From an uncultured Muribaculaceae bacterium (GTDB lineage: Bacteria > Bacteroidota > Bacteroidia > Bacteroidales > Muribaculaceae): DNA of 5,446 bases. Position 1 is the stretch's first letter; the number at the start of each line of letters is the position of its first letter. A program made the translations under genes and the position numbers. This document shows, one piece after another, positions 4,695 through 5,446 of the stretch. The stretch covers positions 1 to 5,446 of the forward strand of contig CAMWXQ010000099.1 of assembly GCA_947178235.1 (NCBI GenBank). The letters run 5' to 3'. Below the pieces are notes generated by a model. That model had not been told where the DNA came from. It did not search any database and saw nothing but the letters and a program-made list of their open reading frames with translations.

Positions 4695-5446
4695 GTGTTT
4701 TTTCTCCTTCTCGCCTCCCTGCCCTCCATCATCCAGACCCTGGGGTCGGCGGCGCCGTATGCCGCCGACGTGAAGTTCTCCGTCTCGATGCCGCAGACCG
4801 ACACCGACGTTGTGTATGACATACGCCTCGCCTCGCTCTCGACCCCCGCCGACACCCTTGCTCCCTGCGACTATCTCATCGACTGGACCCTCGGCGACAC
4901 CTCGGGATTCACGTCGTACTTCGGCGGCAATCTCTACCGCTTCCGCGACTCGCGCCTCGCCGAGTATCATACATCGTGGGATGCGGCCCCCTTCGAGGCC
5001 TCGCGTGCCGGGGGCGGAGTGCAGCGCGCCGCCCAGTTCGCGGGACTGCTCCCCCAGTTCATCGCGGGCGAGCTCGCCGCCATGCAGGATGACCCGCGCT
5101 ATACCATAGCCGTGGGCGAGAAGAGGTTTGGCGGCGCCACCGCCATAGAGGTATCCTCGCGCATGGAGGTGGGGGGTGCCGTCGTCCAGGAGAAGACCTA
5201 TCTGCTCGACCCCGAGACCTCCATGCCCCTGCGCGTCGTCACCGAGAGCAATCCCGCGTCGATCACCGAGCAGACCATCGTCACCGACTACACGACCCTC
5301 GCCGACGCTGGCGCGCTCCCGCGCTCCGAGGAGGCCCTCATCGCCCGCTACCCCGAGGTGTTCGAGAACTTCCGCGAGAGCAACTTCTCGATCGAGAACC
5401 TCCCCGGGCGACCCCTCCCCGCCTTCGCCCTGCCCACCCTCACGGG
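4695..5446 (+). CDS. Secreted/envelope protein with N-terminal beta-rich domain and start of a redoxin domain (partial)
   Basis: The frame is open to the window edge, giving 250 visible residues; the C-terminus is missing. From a GTG at 4695 the protein starts with a hydrophobic stretch (about 2-24, ending near APYAADVKFS) that could be a signal peptide, though it has no basic residue before the core. Residues 26-205 look beta-rich (VVYDIRLAS, YLIDWTL, TSYFGGNLYRFRDSRLAEYH, AIEVSSRMEV, KTYLLDPETSMPLRVV), a pattern like LolA/lipocalin-type periplasmic folds, but I do not recognise the family. The last visible residues, NLPGRPLPAFALPTLTG, resemble the entry to a TlpA/AhpC-type thioredoxin fold, so a thiol-redox C-terminus is likely; any CxxC motif lies beyond the window. 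No in-frame ATG lies between 4578 and 4787. The next one, at 4788, would cut off the signal-like region. Confidence 0.7.
   Translation, partial: MFFLLLASLPSIIQTLGSAAPYAADVKFSVSMPQTDTDVVYDIRLASLSTPADTLAPCDYLIDWTLGDTSGFTSYFGGNLYRFRDSRLAEYHTSWDAAPFEASRAGGGVQRAAQFAGLLPQFIAGELAAMQDDPRYTIAVGEKRFGGATAIEVSSRMEVGGAVVQEKTYLLDPETSMPLRVVTESNPASITEQTIVTDYTTLADAGALPRSEEALIARYPEVFENFRESNFSIENLPGRPLPAFALPTLT

Overview
The window looks like the chromosome of a GC-rich member of the Bacteroidales. The evidence is threefold: three promoters carry the Bacteroidetes -7 box TAnnTTTG, two of them with a TTTG box 19-20 bp upstream; start sites mostly lack a clear Shine-Dalgarno; and the proteins read like Bacteroidales versions of their families. 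Genes are GC-rich with a strong preference for C-ending codons, while intergenic DNA is very AT-rich. I cannot fix the family from sequence alone; gut lineages such as Muribaculaceae or Alistipes relatives would fit.

Layout. Positions 1-108 are a non-coding AT-rich tract made of a 9-bp tandem array followed by a 7-bp tandem array. On the minus strand, ruvX (1082-666) and def (669-109) form a two-gene unit joined by an ATGA overlap. A divergent promoter region (1083-1264) drives ruvX to the left and rplS (ribosomal protein bL19, 1265-1624) to the right; the rplS 5' leader can fold into a hairpin. A strong intrinsic terminator follows rplS, and its T-tract runs into the -33 box of the next promoter. 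That promoter serves rnfD-rnfG-rnfE-rnfA (1769-4530), which encode the four membrane or membrane-anchored subunits of the Rnf ferredoxin:NAD+ oxidoreductase. Positions 4531-4694 hold a terminator hairpin and three phased or adjacent short-repeat blocks. The window ends inside a gene (from about 4695) for a secreted or envelope protein whose C-terminus appears to begin a TlpA/AhpC-like redoxin domain.

How the genes work together. ruvX, def and rplS are housekeeping genes for rRNA maturation, nascent-protein processing and the large ribosomal subunit. RnfD, G, E and A would form the ion-translocating, flavin and Fe-S bearing membrane part of Rnf. The soluble electron-input and NAD-binding subunits RnfB and RnfC, which normally head the operon, are not here, and the local promoter and terminator show that this unit really starts at rnfD.

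The least explained parts are the repeats. A 9-bp array with a CTTATAAG core next to a 7-bp AATTCNT array occurs at both ends of the window, each time beside a gene end. After rnfA the 9-bp periodicity continues in phase through the terminator hairpin itself.
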